From Caenibius tardaugens NBRC 16725 (lineage in GTDB: Bacteria; Pseudomonadota; Alphaproteobacteria; Sphingomonadales; Sphingomonadaceae), in contig NZ_CP034179.1 in NCBI RefSeq assembly GCF_003860345.1, positions 744,001 through 808,000 on the forward strand: 64,000 bases of DNA, written 5' to 3'. Shown here piece after piece: positions 43,254-52,948 of the stretch. Both the position numbers and the translations under genes were made by a program. Under the pieces are notes generated by a model. The model did no database searches. It worked only from the letters and a program-made list of their open reading frames with translations, and was not told the origin of the DNA. Position 1 is the first letter of the stretch; each line of letters begins with the position of its first letter.

Positions 43254-45739
43254 TGAGCTTGCGCGAATATCGTAGCAAAGCTGCAAACCTGCCAGACTTC
43301 CTGCCCTGGGCCGCGCTGGTCGGCGAAGGGGTCGTGTTGAACAAGGACGGCTCGTTCCAGCGCACTGCGAGGTTTCGCGGCCCCGATCTCGACAGCGCGA
43401 CGCCGGCCGAGCTGGTCGCCACGACTGCGCGATTGAACAATTCGCTGCGTCGGCTTGGCTCAGGCTGGGCGATCTTCGTTGAGGCGCAGCGCACGCCTGC
43501 GCTCGACTATCCGGAAGGCCACTTTCCCGATCCTGTGTCGTCGCTGGTCGAGTTCGAGCGCCGCGAACAATTCCGCGAGGAAGGCGCACACTTCGAGAGC
43601 CGCTATTTCCTGACGCTGCTGTGGATGCCGCCCGCAGAGGAAGCGGCGCGCGCCGAAGGCTGGCTTTACGAGGGCCGGGCCACGACCGGCGTCGATCCGT
43701 GGGAACTGCTCAAGGGCTTTACCGATCGCAGCGACCGCGTCCTCAATCTGGTCGAGGGATTCGTGCCCGAGGTCCGCTGGCTCAATGACGCCGAGACGCT
43801 GACCTACCTGCACAGCACGGTCTCGACCCGCCGCCAGCGCGTGCGCGTGCCGGAAACGCCGATGCACCTCGACGCCCTCTTGGCGGACGAGCCGCTGACC
43901 GGCGGGCTGGAACCGCGCCTGGGCGACCATCACCTCCGCACGCTCACCATCGTCGGCTTTCCGAGCGTGACGTTCCCCGGCTTGCTCGACGAGCTGAACC
44001 GGCTCGCCTTCGAGTATCGCTGGGCGACGCGGGCGATCATGCTCGACAAGACCGACGCGACCAAGCTGCTGAGCCGCATCCGCCGCCAGTGGTTCGCCAA
44101 GCGCAAGAGCGTCGTGGCGATCTTGAAGGAGGTGATGACCAACGAGGCGTCGGTCCTGATGGACAGCGACGCCTCGAACAAGGCCGCCGACGCCGACACC
44201 GCCCTGCAGGAACTGGGTGCCGATTATGCCGGCATGGCCTACGTCACCGCCACGGTGACGGTGTGGGACCGCGATCCCGCCATCGCCGCCGAGAAGCTGC
44301 GGCTGGTCGAGAAGGTCATCCAGGGCCGCGACTTCACCGTCATTCCCGAGGGCATGAACGCGATCGAGGCGTGGCTGGGAAGCCTGCCCGGCCACATCTA
44401 CGCCAATGTCCGCCAGCCCCCGATCTCCACCATCAATCTCGCCCACCTGATCCCCCTGTCAGCAGTATGGGCGGGGCCGGAACGGGACGAGCATTTCGGT
44501 GCGCCCCCCTTGCTCTATGGCAAGACCGAAGGCTCGACTCCGTTCCGGTTTTCCCTTCACGTCGGCGACGTCGGCCACACGCTGATCGTCGGCCCGACCG
44601 GCGCCGGCAAGTCGGTGCTGCTCGCGCTGATGGCGATGCAGTTCCGCCGCTACGAGAACGGCCAGGTCTTCGCCTTCGACTTCGGCGGCAGCATCCGCGC
44701 CGCCGCGATCGGCATGGGCGGCGATTGGCAGGACTTGGGCGGGATGCTCGCCGACGAGGCGGGTGACGGCGTGCAGCTCCAGCCTCTCGCCCGGATCGAC
44801 GATCCGTCCGAGCGTGCGTGGGCGGCGGAATGGCTCGCGGCGATCCTCGTCTCCGAAGGCGTCGCGGTCGATCCGCAGGCGAAAGAGCATTTGTGGTCGG
44901 CGCTCGGGTCGCTTGCCAGTGCGCCCGCGCCGGAACGCACGCTGACCGGGCTGGCCGTGCTGCTCCAGAGCCAGCAGCTCAAGCAGGCGCTCGCTTCCTA
45001 TTGCCTCGGCGGGCCGTGGGGTCGGCTGCTCGACGCAGAGGTCGAGCGTCTCGGCGAGGCGTCTGTCCAGGTGTTCGAGACCGAGGGCTTGGTTGGCGCC
45101 GGATCGGCCGCCGCTGTCCTGTCCTATCTGTTCCACCGGATCGAAGGCCGGCTGAACGGCTCGCCGACGCTCATCATCATCGACGAGGGTTGGCTAGTTC
45201 TCGACAGCCCGCAGTTCGCCGCGCAACTCCGCGAATGGCTGAAAACGCTGCGCAAGAAGAACGCCAGCGTTGTGTTCGCCACGCAGAGCCTCGCCGATAT
45301 TGAAACCTCGAACATCGCGCCGGCCATCATCGAAAGCTGCCCGACGCGCATCTTCCTGCCGAACGAGCGCGCGGCCGAGCCGCAGATCGCTGCCATCTAC
45401 GAGCGGTTCGGGCTCAACGCCCGACAGATCGAAATCCTCAGCCGGGCGACGCCCAAGCGCGACTATTACTGCCAGTCGCGGCGCGGCAACCGGCTGTTTG
45501 AGCTGGGGCTTGGCGAGGTCGCGCTGGCCTTCGCCGCCGCTTCTTCCAAGACCGATCAGCTCCGCATCACCGAACTCGTCGAGACACACGGTCGCGAGCA
45601 CTTCGCCGCCGAGTGGTTGCGCCATCGCGGCTTGGCCTGGGCGGTCGATCTCCTTCCCGACCCCCAACCTGATCCGCTGGCCGGTCGCCGGGAAGATGCC
45701 GGCCAGCTTCCCCTTGCCTTGAAGGACATGACCCCATGA
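43250..45739 (+). CDS. trbE: TrbE, VirB4-like ATPase
   Basis: An 829-aa VirB4-family ATPase, normal for TrbE. Residues 1-430 form the VirB4 N-terminal domain; Walker A GPTGAGKSVLL lies near 447 and Walker B LIIIDEGWLVLD near 640, followed by FATQSLADIE. Two adjacent ATGs (43250 and 43253) could serve as start; the first overlaps the trbD stop as ATGA. It powers pilus assembly and DNA transfer. Confidence 0.95.
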   Translation: MMSLREYRSKAANLPDFLPWAALVGEGVVLNKDGSFQRTARFRGPDLDSATPAELVATTARLNNSLRRLGSGWAIFVEAQRTPALDYPEGHFPDPVSSLVEFERREQFREEGAHFESRYFLTLLWMPPAEEAARAEGWLYEGRATTGVDPWELLKGFTDRSDRVLNLVEGFVPEVRWLNDAETLTYLHSTVSTRRQRVRVPETPMHLDALLADEPLTGGLEPRLGDHHLRTLTIVGFPSVTFPGLLDELNRLAFEYRWATRAIMLDKTDATKLLSRIRRQWFAKRKSVVAILKEVMTNEASVLMDSDASNKAADADTALQELGADYAGMAYVTATVTVWDRDPAIAAEKLRLVEKVIQGRDFTVIPEGMNAIEAWLGSLPGHIYANVRQPPISTINLAHLIPLSAVWAGPERDEHFGAPPLLYGKTEGSTPFRFSLHVGDVGHTLIVGPTGAGKSVLLALMAMQFRRYENGQVFAFDFGGSIRAAAIGMGGDWQDLGGMLADEAGDGVQLQPLARIDDPSERAWAAEWLAAILVSEGVAVDPQAKEHLWSALGSLASAPAPERTLTGLAVLLQSQQLKQALASYCLGGPWGRLLDAEVERLGEASVQVFETEGLVGAGSAAAVLSYLFHRIEGRLNGSPTLIIIDEGWLVLDSPQFAAQLREWLKTLRKKNASVVFATQSLADIETSNIAPAIIESCPTRIFLPNERAAEPQIAAIYERFGLNARQIEILSRATPKRDYYCQSRRGNRLFELGLGEVALAFAAASSKTDQLRITELVETHGREHFAAEWLRHRGLAWAVDLLPDPQPDPLAGRREDAGQLPLALKDMTP

Positions 45740-46494
45740 AGCCCAATATCCTGCGCCGCGCCATGCTGGCCGGCGCCATCGCCACGTCGAGCATGATCGG
45801 CATCACCGCCGCCACGCCGGCGCACGCTCAGTTCGGCGGGATCGTCTATGACCCGACCAATTACGCGCAGAACGTGCTGACGGCCGCGCGGTCGCTCCAG
45901 CAGATCAACAACCAGATCCAGCAAATCCAGCAGCAGGCGACCAGCCTCATCAACGAGGCGCGCAATCTGGCGTCGCTGCCGTTCAACTCGCTCCAGCAGT
46001 TGCAGCAGCAGGTGCAGCGCACCCAGCAGCTTCTCGGCGAAGCCCAGCGCATCGCCTACGACGTGCAGAACGTCCAACAGGTCTTCAACGGCCGCTACAA
46101 GGGCGCGGCGCTCACCGGCACCCACGCGCAGATGGTCGCTAACGCCAATGCGCGCTGGGAGGATAGCGTCGGCGCGTTCGAGGATGCGCTGCGTGTGCAG
46201 GCTGGCGTCGTCGGCAATATCGACGGCGCGCGGACGACGATGGACGGCGTGGTCACGTCTAGTCAGTCGGCGACCGGCGCGCTCCAAGCCGCGCAGGCGG
46301 GCAACCAGCTTCTCGCGCTGCAATCGCAGCAGCTCGCGGACCTGACGGCGCTGCTCGCCGCGCAGGGCCGGGCGCAGGCGCTGGATTCGGCGCGCAACGC
46401 GGCCGTTGAAGCCGAGAGCCGCGAACGTCTGCGCCGCTTCCTGACGCGGTCCACCGGCTATCAGCCGGGCAACGCCCGCATGTTCCACGACTAA
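45736..46494 (+). CDS. trbJ: TrbJ, VirB5-like pilus-associated protein
   Basis: A 252-aa secreted protein with a signal peptide ending at ATPAHAQ (about residue 34), then FGGIVYDPTNYAQNVLTAARSLQQINNQIQQIQQQ, a long Gln-rich coiled coil. VirB5-like proteins sit at the pilus tip or base. The C-terminus RRFLTRSTGYQPGNARMFHD is typical for TrbJ. It overlaps trbE by four bases. Confidence 0.93.
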   Translation: MKPNILRRAMLAGAIATSSMIGITAATPAHAQFGGIVYDPTNYAQNVLTAARSLQQINNQIQQIQQQATSLINEARNLASLPFNSLQQLQQQVQRTQQLLGEAQRIAYDVQNVQQVFNGRYKGAALTGTHAQMVANANARWEDSVGAFEDALRVQAGVVGNIDGARTTMDGVVTSSQSATGALQAAQAGNQLLALQSQQLADLTALLAAQGRAQALDSARNAAVEAESRERLRRFLTRSTGYQPGNARMFHD

Positions 46495-46499
46495 CGCCC

Positions 46500-46802
46500 G
46501 TGGACAGCAAGCTCCTCGCGCGCATCGGCGCGGTCATCTTCGTCGCCATCGCCATCACCATGACGGCGATCGAGATGAGCCGTGCGCCAGAGCCACCGCG
46601 CGCGGGGCCGGCGGCCGTCGCCGAGACATCGGCGACGGACCCGCTGCTGATCGAGCTGCGCCGCTGCCAGTCGATCGGCGCGGCCGGGGCGAGTGACCCG
46701 GATTGCCTGCGTGCCTGGGCCGAGAACCGTCGCCGGTTCCTCGCGCCCGGTGCGCTTCCCGCTGCCCGCATCGCCGATGGCGCGACCCCACAGGAGAACT
46801 GA
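46500..46802 (+). CDS. trbK: TrbK-alt, putative entry exclusion protein
   Basis: A 100-aa protein with one N-terminal membrane helix (IGAVIFVAIAITMTAIEM) and a short periplasmic domain with the cysteine pair LRRCQSI...DPDCLRAWAENRRRFL. This TrbK-alt type sits between trbJ and trbL in the ICE family and probably blocks entry of identical elements. The start is GTG at 46500, five bases after the trbJ stop. Confidence 0.82.
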   Translation: MDSKLLARIGAVIFVAIAITMTAIEMSRAPEPPRAGPAAVAETSATDPLLIELRRCQSIGAAGASDPDCLRAWAENRRRFLAPGALPAARIADGATPQEN

Positions 46803-46803
46803 C

Positions 46804-48114
46804 ATGGGCGGCACCGGCGTCGTCGATCGCTTTCTGGATGTCTTCACCCGCTACATCGACAGTGGGTTCGGCCTGCTCGGCGGCGAAGTGGCGTTCATCG
46901 CCACCACCCTGATCGTCATCGACGTGACCCTGGCCGCCCTGTTCTGGACGTGGGGAGAGGGCGACGACATCATTGCGCGCCTTGTCAAGAAGACGCTGTT
47001 CGTCGGCGTCTTCGCCTACATCATCGGCAACTGGAACAGCCTGGCACGCATCGTCTTCGAGAGTTTCGCCGGGCTCGGCCTCAAAGCGTCGGGCACCGGC
47101 TTTACGGCGGCCGAACTGCTCCAGCCGGGCCGCGTCGCGCAGGTTGGCTTGGAAGCGGGCCAGCCTATTCTCGAATCCATCTCCGACCTTATGGGCTGGG
47201 TCGCGTTCTTCGAGAACTTCATCCAGATCGCGGTGCTGCTGATCGCCTGGCTGCTGGTCATCCTCGCCTTCTTCATTCTGGCGATCCAGCTTTTCGTGAC
47301 GCTGATCGAGTTCAAGCTGGCGACGCTCGCCGGATTCGTGCTCATCCCGTTCGGCCTGTTTGGCAAGACCGCGTTCATGGCCGAGCGCGTGCTGGGGCTG
47401 GTGATCTCGTCAGGCATTAAGGTGCTGGTGCTCGCCGTCATCGTCGGCATCGGTTCGACCCTGTTCGACGAGTTCCGCGCCGGCTTCGGCGGCGCGCAGC
47501 CCAGCATCGAGGACGCGCTGGCCGTCGCGCTCGCCTCGCTGTGCCTTCTCGGCCTTGGCATCTTCGGCCCGTCGATCGCCAATGGCATTGTCTCCGGCGG
47601 CCCGGCGCTTGGCGCAGGGGCCGCAGCGGGGACCGTGCTCGCGGCCGGCGGTGCGCTGGCCGGTGGCGCCGCTGCGGCCCGGCTCGGCGTCGGCGCTGCG
47701 GTGGGCGCGGCCGGTGGCGCCGCGCGAGGCGCCGCCTTCACGTCCGGGGCCGCAAACAGCGCCTATGCGCTTGGTTCGGCTGGCAAGTCCGGCGCGGCCG
47801 CAGTCGCTGGCGGCGCAGGCGGCGTCGGACAAGCCGCCGTCGGCGCAGCCATGTCGCCGCTGCGCAAGGCGGCAGCCTCGCTCAAGGATAGCTACCGTTC
47901 CGGCGGACGTGCCGCCGTCACCGCGACCGGCGGGACCATTTCGGGCGGCAGCTCCACGCCGTCGCCGGACGCACCGGCCGGCGCGCCCGCCTGGGCGTCC
48001 GCGATGAAGAACCGCCAGACCATGACCCACGGCGCGACCATCGCTGCCCACACGCTGCGCTCCGGCGATGGCGGCGGCAGCGGCGCGTCCGTCGACACCA
48101 GCCAGAAGGATTGA
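46804..48114 (+). CDS. trbL: TrbL, VirB6-like membrane protein
   Basis: A 436-aa polytopic inner-membrane protein (VVDRFLDVFTRYIDSGFGLLGGEVAFIATTLIVIDVTLAALFWTWG) with about six helices to residue 270. A long Gly/Ala-rich and then Ser/Pro-rich cytoplasmic tail follows. It forms the channel base of the mating-pair apparatus. It begins one base after trbK. Confidence 0.93.
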   Translation: MGGTGVVDRFLDVFTRYIDSGFGLLGGEVAFIATTLIVIDVTLAALFWTWGEGDDIIARLVKKTLFVGVFAYIIGNWNSLARIVFESFAGLGLKASGTGFTAAELLQPGRVAQVGLEAGQPILESISDLMGWVAFFENFIQIAVLLIAWLLVILAFFILAIQLFVTLIEFKLATLAGFVLIPFGLFGKTAFMAERVLGLVISSGIKVLVLAVIVGIGSTLFDEFRAGFGGAQPSIEDALAVALASLCLLGLGIFGPSIANGIVSGGPALGAGAAAGTVLAAGGALAGGAAAARLGVGAAVGAAGGAARGAAFTSGAANSAYALGSAGKSGAAAVAGGAGGVGQAAVGAAMSPLRKAAASLKDSYRSGGRAAVTATGGTISGGSSTPSPDAPAGAPAWASAMKNRQTMTHGATIAAHTLRSGDGGGSGASVDTSQKD

Positions 48115-48117
48115 CCC

Positions 48118-48801
48118 ATGTTCAAGCGACCGAGCATCCGCTACGGCCAGACGCCCGCGCCGACCACCCCTTATCAGCGCGCGGCGCAGGCATGGGACGA
48201 CCGCATGGGCTCGGCGCGCGTGCAGGCGAAGAACTGGCGGCTCGCCTTCTTCGGGACGCTGTCCCTCTCAGGCGTTCTGGCCGGCGGTCTGGTCTGGCAA
48301 TCGACGCGCGGCCATATCGTCCCCTGGGTCGTGCAGGTCGATCGGCTCGGCGAGGCCCAAGCGGTCGCGCCGGCCGAGGCCGGCTACCGTCCCACCGACC
48401 CGCAGGTCGCGTTCCATCTCGCCCGCTTCATCGAGCAGGTCCGCGCGATACCGGCCGATCCGGTCATCGTCCGTCAGAACTGGCTTCGAGCATACGATTT
48501 CACCACCGATCGCGGCGCGCTCGCGCTCAACGATTACGCGAGGGCCAACGACCCGTTCGCCAATGTCGGTCGGGGGCAGGTCGCGGTGGAAGTGTCGAGC
48601 GTCATCCGCGCCTCACCCGACAGCTTCCGCGTCGCCTGGATCGAGCGCCATTATCAGGACGGCAGCCTTGCCGCCACCGAACGCTGGTCGGCGATCCTCA
48701 CCATCGTCGTGCAGCCGCCGCGCACCCCCGACGCCCTGCGCAAGAATCCGCTCGGCGTCTTCGTCAACGCCCTCAATTGGTCGAAGGAGCTGTCGCAATG
48801 A
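48118..48801 (+). CDS. trbF: TrbF, VirB8-like protein
   Basis: A 227-aa VirB8-like inner-membrane assembly factor. One membrane helix (LAFFGTLSLSGVLAGGLVWQ, about 42-62) precedes the periplasmic domain with PWVVQVDRLGEAQAV, ending WSAILTIVVQPPRTPDALRKNPLGVFVNALNWSKEL. Three bases separate it from trbL and it overlaps trbG by four. Confidence 0.94.
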   Translation: MFKRPSIRYGQTPAPTTPYQRAAQAWDDRMGSARVQAKNWRLAFFGTLSLSGVLAGGLVWQSTRGHIVPWVVQVDRLGEAQAVAPAEAGYRPTDPQVAFHLARFIEQVRAIPADPVIVRQNWLRAYDFTTDRGALALNDYARANDPFANVGRGQVAVEVSSVIRASPDSFRVAWIERHYQDGSLAATERWSAILTIVVQPPRTPDALRKNPLGVFVNALNWSKELSQ

Positions 48802-49814
48802 CCGGCATACTCATCCGCCGCGTGGCCACGGCCGCGCTCTTCGTCTCCGCATCCGCGCTCGCCGGCTGCGCCACCACGTCGGCCAGGCCGCCCGTGATCG
48901 CGTTGGACGATCCGCCCCCGGCGATCGCCGCGACGCCCGCGGCCGAGCCGCCCCGCGCGGTCGAGATCGTCACGATCCCCGAGCCGTTGCCGCTCCCCGG
49001 TCAATTGAAGCCGGTGACGGAGCGCGCGCGACCGCCGGAGCCCGCCGATCCGCGCCGCCGTGTCGGCGACGCCAACGATGCCGCGCGCGTCCAGCCGGTG
49101 CGCGACGGCTTCCTCAACGCCATCCAGCAATACCCGTGGACCGAAGGCGCGCTCTATCAGGTCTATACCGCGCCCGGTCAGGTGACAGACATCGCCTTGC
49201 AGCAAGGCGAGCAGCTTGTCGGGCCGGGGCCGGTCGCGGCGGGCGACACGGTGCGGTGGATCATCGGCGATACGGTGAGCGGCAGCGGAGCAGCTGCCCG
49301 CGTGCATATCTTGGTAAAGCCCACCCGACCCGACCTCGCCACCAACCTCATTATCAATACGGATCGGCGCACCTACCATCTGGAGCTGCGCGCCACCCCC
49401 GTGACCTACATGGCGTCAGTGTCCTGGACCTATCCGCACGACCAGCTCATCGCCTTGCAAGGCCGCAACGCGGCTGCTGCTGCGGCTGCACCGGTAGCGA
49501 CCGGCGTGGACGTGGCGGCGCTCAACTTCCGCTATCGCATCGACGGCGATAGAGCGCCGTGGCGTCCGGCCCGCGCGTTCGACGACGGAAGGCAGGTCTT
49601 CATCGAGTTTCCCGCCGGGATCTCGCAGGGCGAGATGCCACCGCTTTTCGTGACCGGCGTGGCCGGCGACGCCGAGCTGGTCAATTACCGCGTGCAAAGC
49701 CGCTACATGGTGGTCGATCGCCTGTTCGCTGCCGCCGAGCTGCGCCTGGGCGACCGGCGCACCGAGCAGCGTGTCCGCATCGTGCGGGACGATGGACGGA
49801 GGGGGCGGCCGTGA
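48798..49814 (+). CDS. trbG: TrbG, VirB9-like protein
   Basis: A 338-aa VirB9-like outer-membrane complex component with a lipoprotein-like signal (lipobox ALAGC near residue 24). The VirB9 core has ALYQVYTAPGQVTDIALQQGE, VHILVKPTRPDLATNLIINTDRRTYHLELRA and the C-terminal YRVQSRYMVVDRLF. It forms the periplasmic channel with TrbI. It overlaps trbF and trbI by four bases each. Confidence 0.94.
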   Translation: MTGILIRRVATAALFVSASALAGCATTSARPPVIALDDPPPAIAATPAAEPPRAVEIVTIPEPLPLPGQLKPVTERARPPEPADPRRRVGDANDAARVQPVRDGFLNAIQQYPWTEGALYQVYTAPGQVTDIALQQGEQLVGPGPVAAGDTVRWIIGDTVSGSGAAARVHILVKPTRPDLATNLIINTDRRTYHLELRATPVTYMASVSWTYPHDQLIALQGRNAAAAAAAPVATGVDVAALNFRYRIDGDRAPWRPARAFDDGRQVFIEFPAGISQGEMPPLFVTGVAGDAELVNYRVQSRYMVVDRLFAAAELRLGDRRTEQRVRIVRDDGRRGRP

Positions 49815-51037
49815 CCGACAGCCACGATCCGTCCGTCGAGGATCGGCCCGCCGCACAGTCGGCCCGCCCTGATCCGGCGGCGTTCCAGCTTCGCGGCGAT
49901 CCGCCCCGCGTCATGCGGCTTTCCCGTAAAGCGCTCGCCGTCGTCGGCGTCGCCGCCGGCCTCGGCATAGGTGGTTCGCTGATCTATGCGCTACGACCGC
50001 CGAGCGATCGGGCCGCGCAGGAACTCTACAACACCGATAGCCGCGCCACGGCCGAGACTATCACGTCGGGGCCCCGCGACTATGCCCAAGCGCCCCGGCT
50101 CGGCCCGCCGCTGCCCGGCGACCTCGGCCGACCGATCGTATCGGCACAGCAGCGCGGCGAGGATGTCACCGTGCCGCCGGTCGGCGCGCAGCCAGGTCCG
50201 CCCGATCCGCGCGCTCAGGCGGCGGAGGCGGCTCGGCAGCGTGCCGCTCAGGAGCGCGACGCGGCCCGCACCAGCTCGGTCTTCCTCGGCGGCAGCGGAA
50301 GCGCCGCATCACCGGACACCCCGGTTACGCCGGTTCTCGCAGCGCCGACTCCAGCGCCTGCGGCGACGGGCGATGCGTCGGCGCAAAGCGATCAAGCGGG
50401 AAGGCGCACCTTCATGGCGCAGGCGCCGAACCAGCGCACGGTCAGTGTCGAGAGGCTGACCACGCCGTCATCACCCAACATCGTGCAGGCCGGCAGCTTG
50501 ATACCGGCTGCCCTCATCACCGGCATCCGCTCCGACCTTCCCGGCCAGATCACCGCGCAGGTAACGGCCAACGTCTATGACAGCCCTACGGGGCGCATCC
50601 TCCTCATCCCGCAGGGCGCGCGGCTGATTGGCGAGTATGACAGTGAGGTCGCCGCGGGTCAGACACGCGTGCTGCTGGCCTGGGACCGGCTCATCCTGCC
50701 GGACGGACGTTCGATCGTTCTCGAGCGCCAGCCCGGCACCGATGGCGCAGGGTTTGCGGGCCTACAGGACCGCGTCAACCAGCATTGGGGCAATCTCCTG
50801 AAGGCGGCGGCCGTTTCGACGCTTTTGGGGGTCGGTGCTGAGCTGGGCGCAGACAGCGAGGACGACCTGACCCGCGCACTGCGACGCGGCTCGCAGGACA
50901 CCATCAACCAGACCGGCCAGCAGATCGTGCGTCGGCAGCTCAATGTGCCGCCCACGCTCACCATCCGGCCGGGGCATCCGCTGCGCGTGGTGCTGACCCG
51001 CGACTTGGTGCTCGAACCCATCGGAGTAACGCGATGA
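49811..51037 (+). CDS. trbI: TrbI, VirB10-like protein
   Basis: A 408-aa VirB10-like protein spanning both membranes. A cytoplasmic N-terminus, one helix (LAVVGVAAGLGIGGSLIYAL, about 40-60), a proline-rich periplasmic linker and the TrbI domain (SLIPAALITGIRSDLPGQITAQVTANVYDSPTGRILLIPQGARLIGEYDS) are seen. The start is GTG at 49811 overlapping trbG. Confidence 0.94.
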   Translation: MTDSHDPSVEDRPAAQSARPDPAAFQLRGDPPRVMRLSRKALAVVGVAAGLGIGGSLIYALRPPSDRAAQELYNTDSRATAETITSGPRDYAQAPRLGPPLPGDLGRPIVSAQQRGEDVTVPPVGAQPGPPDPRAQAAEAARQRAAQERDAARTSSVFLGGSGSAASPDTPVTPVLAAPTPAPAATGDASAQSDQAGRRTFMAQAPNQRTVSVERLTTPSSPNIVQAGSLIPAALITGIRSDLPGQITAQVTANVYDSPTGRILLIPQGARLIGEYDSEVAAGQTRVLLAWDRLILPDGRSIVLERQPGTDGAGFAGLQDRVNQHWGNLLKAAAVSTLLGVGAELGADSEDDLTRALRRGSQDTINQTGQQIVRRQLNVPPTLTIRPGHPLRVVLTRDLVLEPIGVTR

Positions 51038-51258
51038 CGAAGTTGAAGCTCGGGCCGCTGGCCGACGATCGCCCCGTCAAGCTCACGGTGGAGTTGCCTG
51101 CCGCTGTTCACCGCGATCTCACGGCCTACGCCGCCGCGCTTGCGGCCGAGACCGGCGGGGATGCTATCGTTCCTGAGAAGCTCGTCTCGCCAATGCTGGC
51201 GAAGTTCATGGCGAGCGACCGAGGATTCTCGCGGCGACGGGATACCTCGAAGAGCTGA
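51034..51258 (+). CDS. DUF2274 protein closing the trb operon
   Basis: A 74-aa DUF2274 protein (KLKLGPLADDRPVKLTVELPAAVHRDLTAYAAALAAETG), a small family almost always found directly after trbI and resembling ribbon-helix-helix proteins. It overlaps trbI by four bases and is the last gene of the transfer operon. Confidence 0.9.
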   Translation: MTKLKLGPLADDRPVKLTVELPAAVHRDLTAYAAALAAETGGDAIVPEKLVSPMLAKFMASDRGFSRRRDTSKS

Positions 51259-51272
51259 CCGCCTCGCTGCCA

Positions 51273-51581
51273 TCAGTTACCCAGGAAGCGTCGGCGGCGA
51301 TCCTGAGCATCCACCTTGATGATCGCTTCTTCGGCCGTGGCGCATTCGCCGCCACGGACCGAGCCGTCACGACATCCGGCCACCAACTGTCGAGCCTCGT
51401 CGATATGAGCGACGAAATACTGTGTGCCGCGTGCGTCGTCCGATGCCTTGGCCACCGCTGCCCCGGTGGCGGTAATCCTCGCTTGAGGGATCGGCGCAAT
51501 CAGCGGTCGTAAGGCAAAGCCTCCCGCAAAACCGATGGCCAAGTTGACTAACACGATAATGATTGTCTTGCTGTGAGACAT
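51273..51581 (-). CDS. Small membrane-anchored protein resembling TrbK exclusion proteins
   Basis: A 102-aa protein with an N-terminal hydrophobic helix (TIIIVLVNLAIGFAGGFAL) and a periplasmic tail RQLVAGCRDGSVRGGECATAEEAI...RRRRFLGN. The two-Cys, CxxAEEAI and RRFLGN pattern resembles classical TrbK entry-exclusion proteins. It is convergent with the trb operon, 14 bp from DUF2274, and has its own likely promoter. A second exclusion protein is the best guess; confidence in that role is low. Confidence 0.6.
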   Translation of the reverse strand: MSHSKTIIIVLVNLAIGFAGGFALRPLIAPIPQARITATGAAVAKASDDARGTQYFVAHIDEARQLVAGCRDGSVRGGECATAEEAIIKVDAQDRRRRFLGN

Positions 51582-51611
51582 AGTAGATATCTCCAGAAAA
51601 TTCTGTGTAAA

Positions 51612-52535
51612 TTACTGTATTTTTGTCGAGAAATCAAAGGTTAGCGCGTAGCGACTCTTGATGAATCCGAGGAAACGGTGAATAGTCGGATTGATATTGT
51701 CTTCGCACCAATAGGCGGAAAAGCCAGTTAGTGCCGGCCCTTGTTCCCCGTGTATTGGCCGATACACAACATCAGGGTACAGTGCGCCGGTCGAACCTTC
51801 GCAAACGATGCTCACGCCAGAGCTAACGCCTAGCATGCTCAACACAGTCTCTCGGCTCGACCGCAATACTCGAATATCGGGCTTACTGCCGGACAACGCC
51901 AGACGGCCAAGCAGCATATCGCGAATAGCTGGGCCAGGGTCGGTGATTGGTAATAGGAAGCGCTCTTCCCGAAGATCAGTCCAGTGCACGACATCTTGGT
52001 TCGCGAGTGGATGCGACTCGGGTAATGCAACGAGCATTCGCTCGCTCCACACCGGTTCGCAGCGAAATCCGTTCTGCCCCGCAACGCCCATCAAGATTGC
52101 GATGTCAATTTCTCCAGTATTCAGTCCGGCCAGAAGTAGACTTCTGTCGGATTCAACGCACTCCACATCAACATCCGGGTGAGTTTCGATCCAATTCAAT
52201 ATCGTTGCACGCAAATTGCCGGCAGAAACGGAACTGTTGTGTCCGATCATCAGGCCACCAGCACGGCCCTGACCTGCTGCACGCATCATTTTTACCAACT
52301 TATCGGCTGTGTCTACCATCGGCTTAGCGCTGCGGATGAAGGTGCTTCCAGCCAGCGTTGTTGTGACACCTGAACGCGAGCGCTCAAAAATAGACATGCC
52401 GATAGAGTGTTCCAGCTTCAGGATAGCCCGGCTCAGAGTCGATTGCTCGACATCTAGGGCACGTGCCGCACGATAGAAGGAACCGTGATCTGCTGCCGCG
52501 ATAGCGTAGCGAAGTTGCCGGATATTGAACGGCAA
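51612..52535 (-). CDS. LysR-family transcriptional regulator of the SMR gene
   Basis: A 307-aa LysR regulator with an N-terminal HTH (IRQLRYAIAAADHGSFYRAARALDVEQSTLSRAILKLEHSIG) and a substrate domain. It begins with TTG one base after the SMR stop codon, so it is co-translated with that gene rather than divergent, an unusual arrangement for LysR. The AT content is higher than in the trb genes, suggesting separate acquisition. Confidence 0.86.
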   Translation of the reverse strand: MPFNIRQLRYAIAAADHGSFYRAARALDVEQSTLSRAILKLEHSIGMSIFERSRSGVTTTLAGSTFIRSAKPMVDTADKLVKMMRAAGQGRAGGLMIGHNSSVSAGNLRATILNWIETHPDVDVECVESDRSLLLAGLNTGEIDIAILMGVAGQNGFRCEPVWSERMLVALPESHPLANQDVVHWTDLREERFLLPITDPGPAIRDMLLGRLALSGSKPDIRVLRSSRETVLSMLGVSSGVSIVCEGSTGALYPDVVYRPIHGEQGPALTGFSAYWCEDNINPTIHRFLGFIKSRYALTFDFSTKIQ

Positions 52536-52536
52536 A

Positions 52537-52878
52537 TTAATGCCCGGACGAGGTTGAGAAGACCTGCATAACGACCACGCCTGAAACGATCAGGCCGATG
52601 CCAATGATCGCGGCCACATCCAAAGCCTGGCGGAGCACAACAACCCCCACGATGGCAGTGAGAACGATGCCGCATCCAGCCCAAATTGCATATGTTATGC
52701 CAAGAGGGATAACGCGGAGCGCTTGCGTCAAACAGTAAAATGACATCCCAAAGAATAATGCCATCAAAAGTGTCGGAATTGGCCGAGTAAACTGCTCAGA
52801 TTTTGCCATGAAAGTCGAGCCGGTCACTTCGCATATAATAGCAGCCGTCAACGCAGCATAGGGAAAGAAAGGATGCAT
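52537..52878 (-). CDS. Small multidrug resistance (SMR) transporter
   Basis: A 113-aa four-helix SMR protein that exports cationic compounds in exchange for protons. The essential Glu is in the first helix (IICEVTGSTFMAKSE), and WAGCGIVLTAIVGVVVLRQ is the fourth-helix pattern of the family. AAGGGA lies seven bases before the ATG. It could be an EmrE-like drug pump or a Gdx-like guanidinium exporter; the family cannot be split by eye here. Confidence 0.9.
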   Translation of the reverse strand: MHPFFPYAALTAAIICEVTGSTFMAKSEQFTRPIPTLLMALFFGMSFYCLTQALRVIPLGITYAIWAGCGIVLTAIVGVVVLRQALDVAAIIGIGLIVSGVVVMQVFSTSSGH

Positions 52879-52948
52879 TTTTAGTTCCCTTATTAAATGA
52901 CGTCGTTGAATGATGGTTCATTGCACCACGGGATTTTGATTATTGAAC

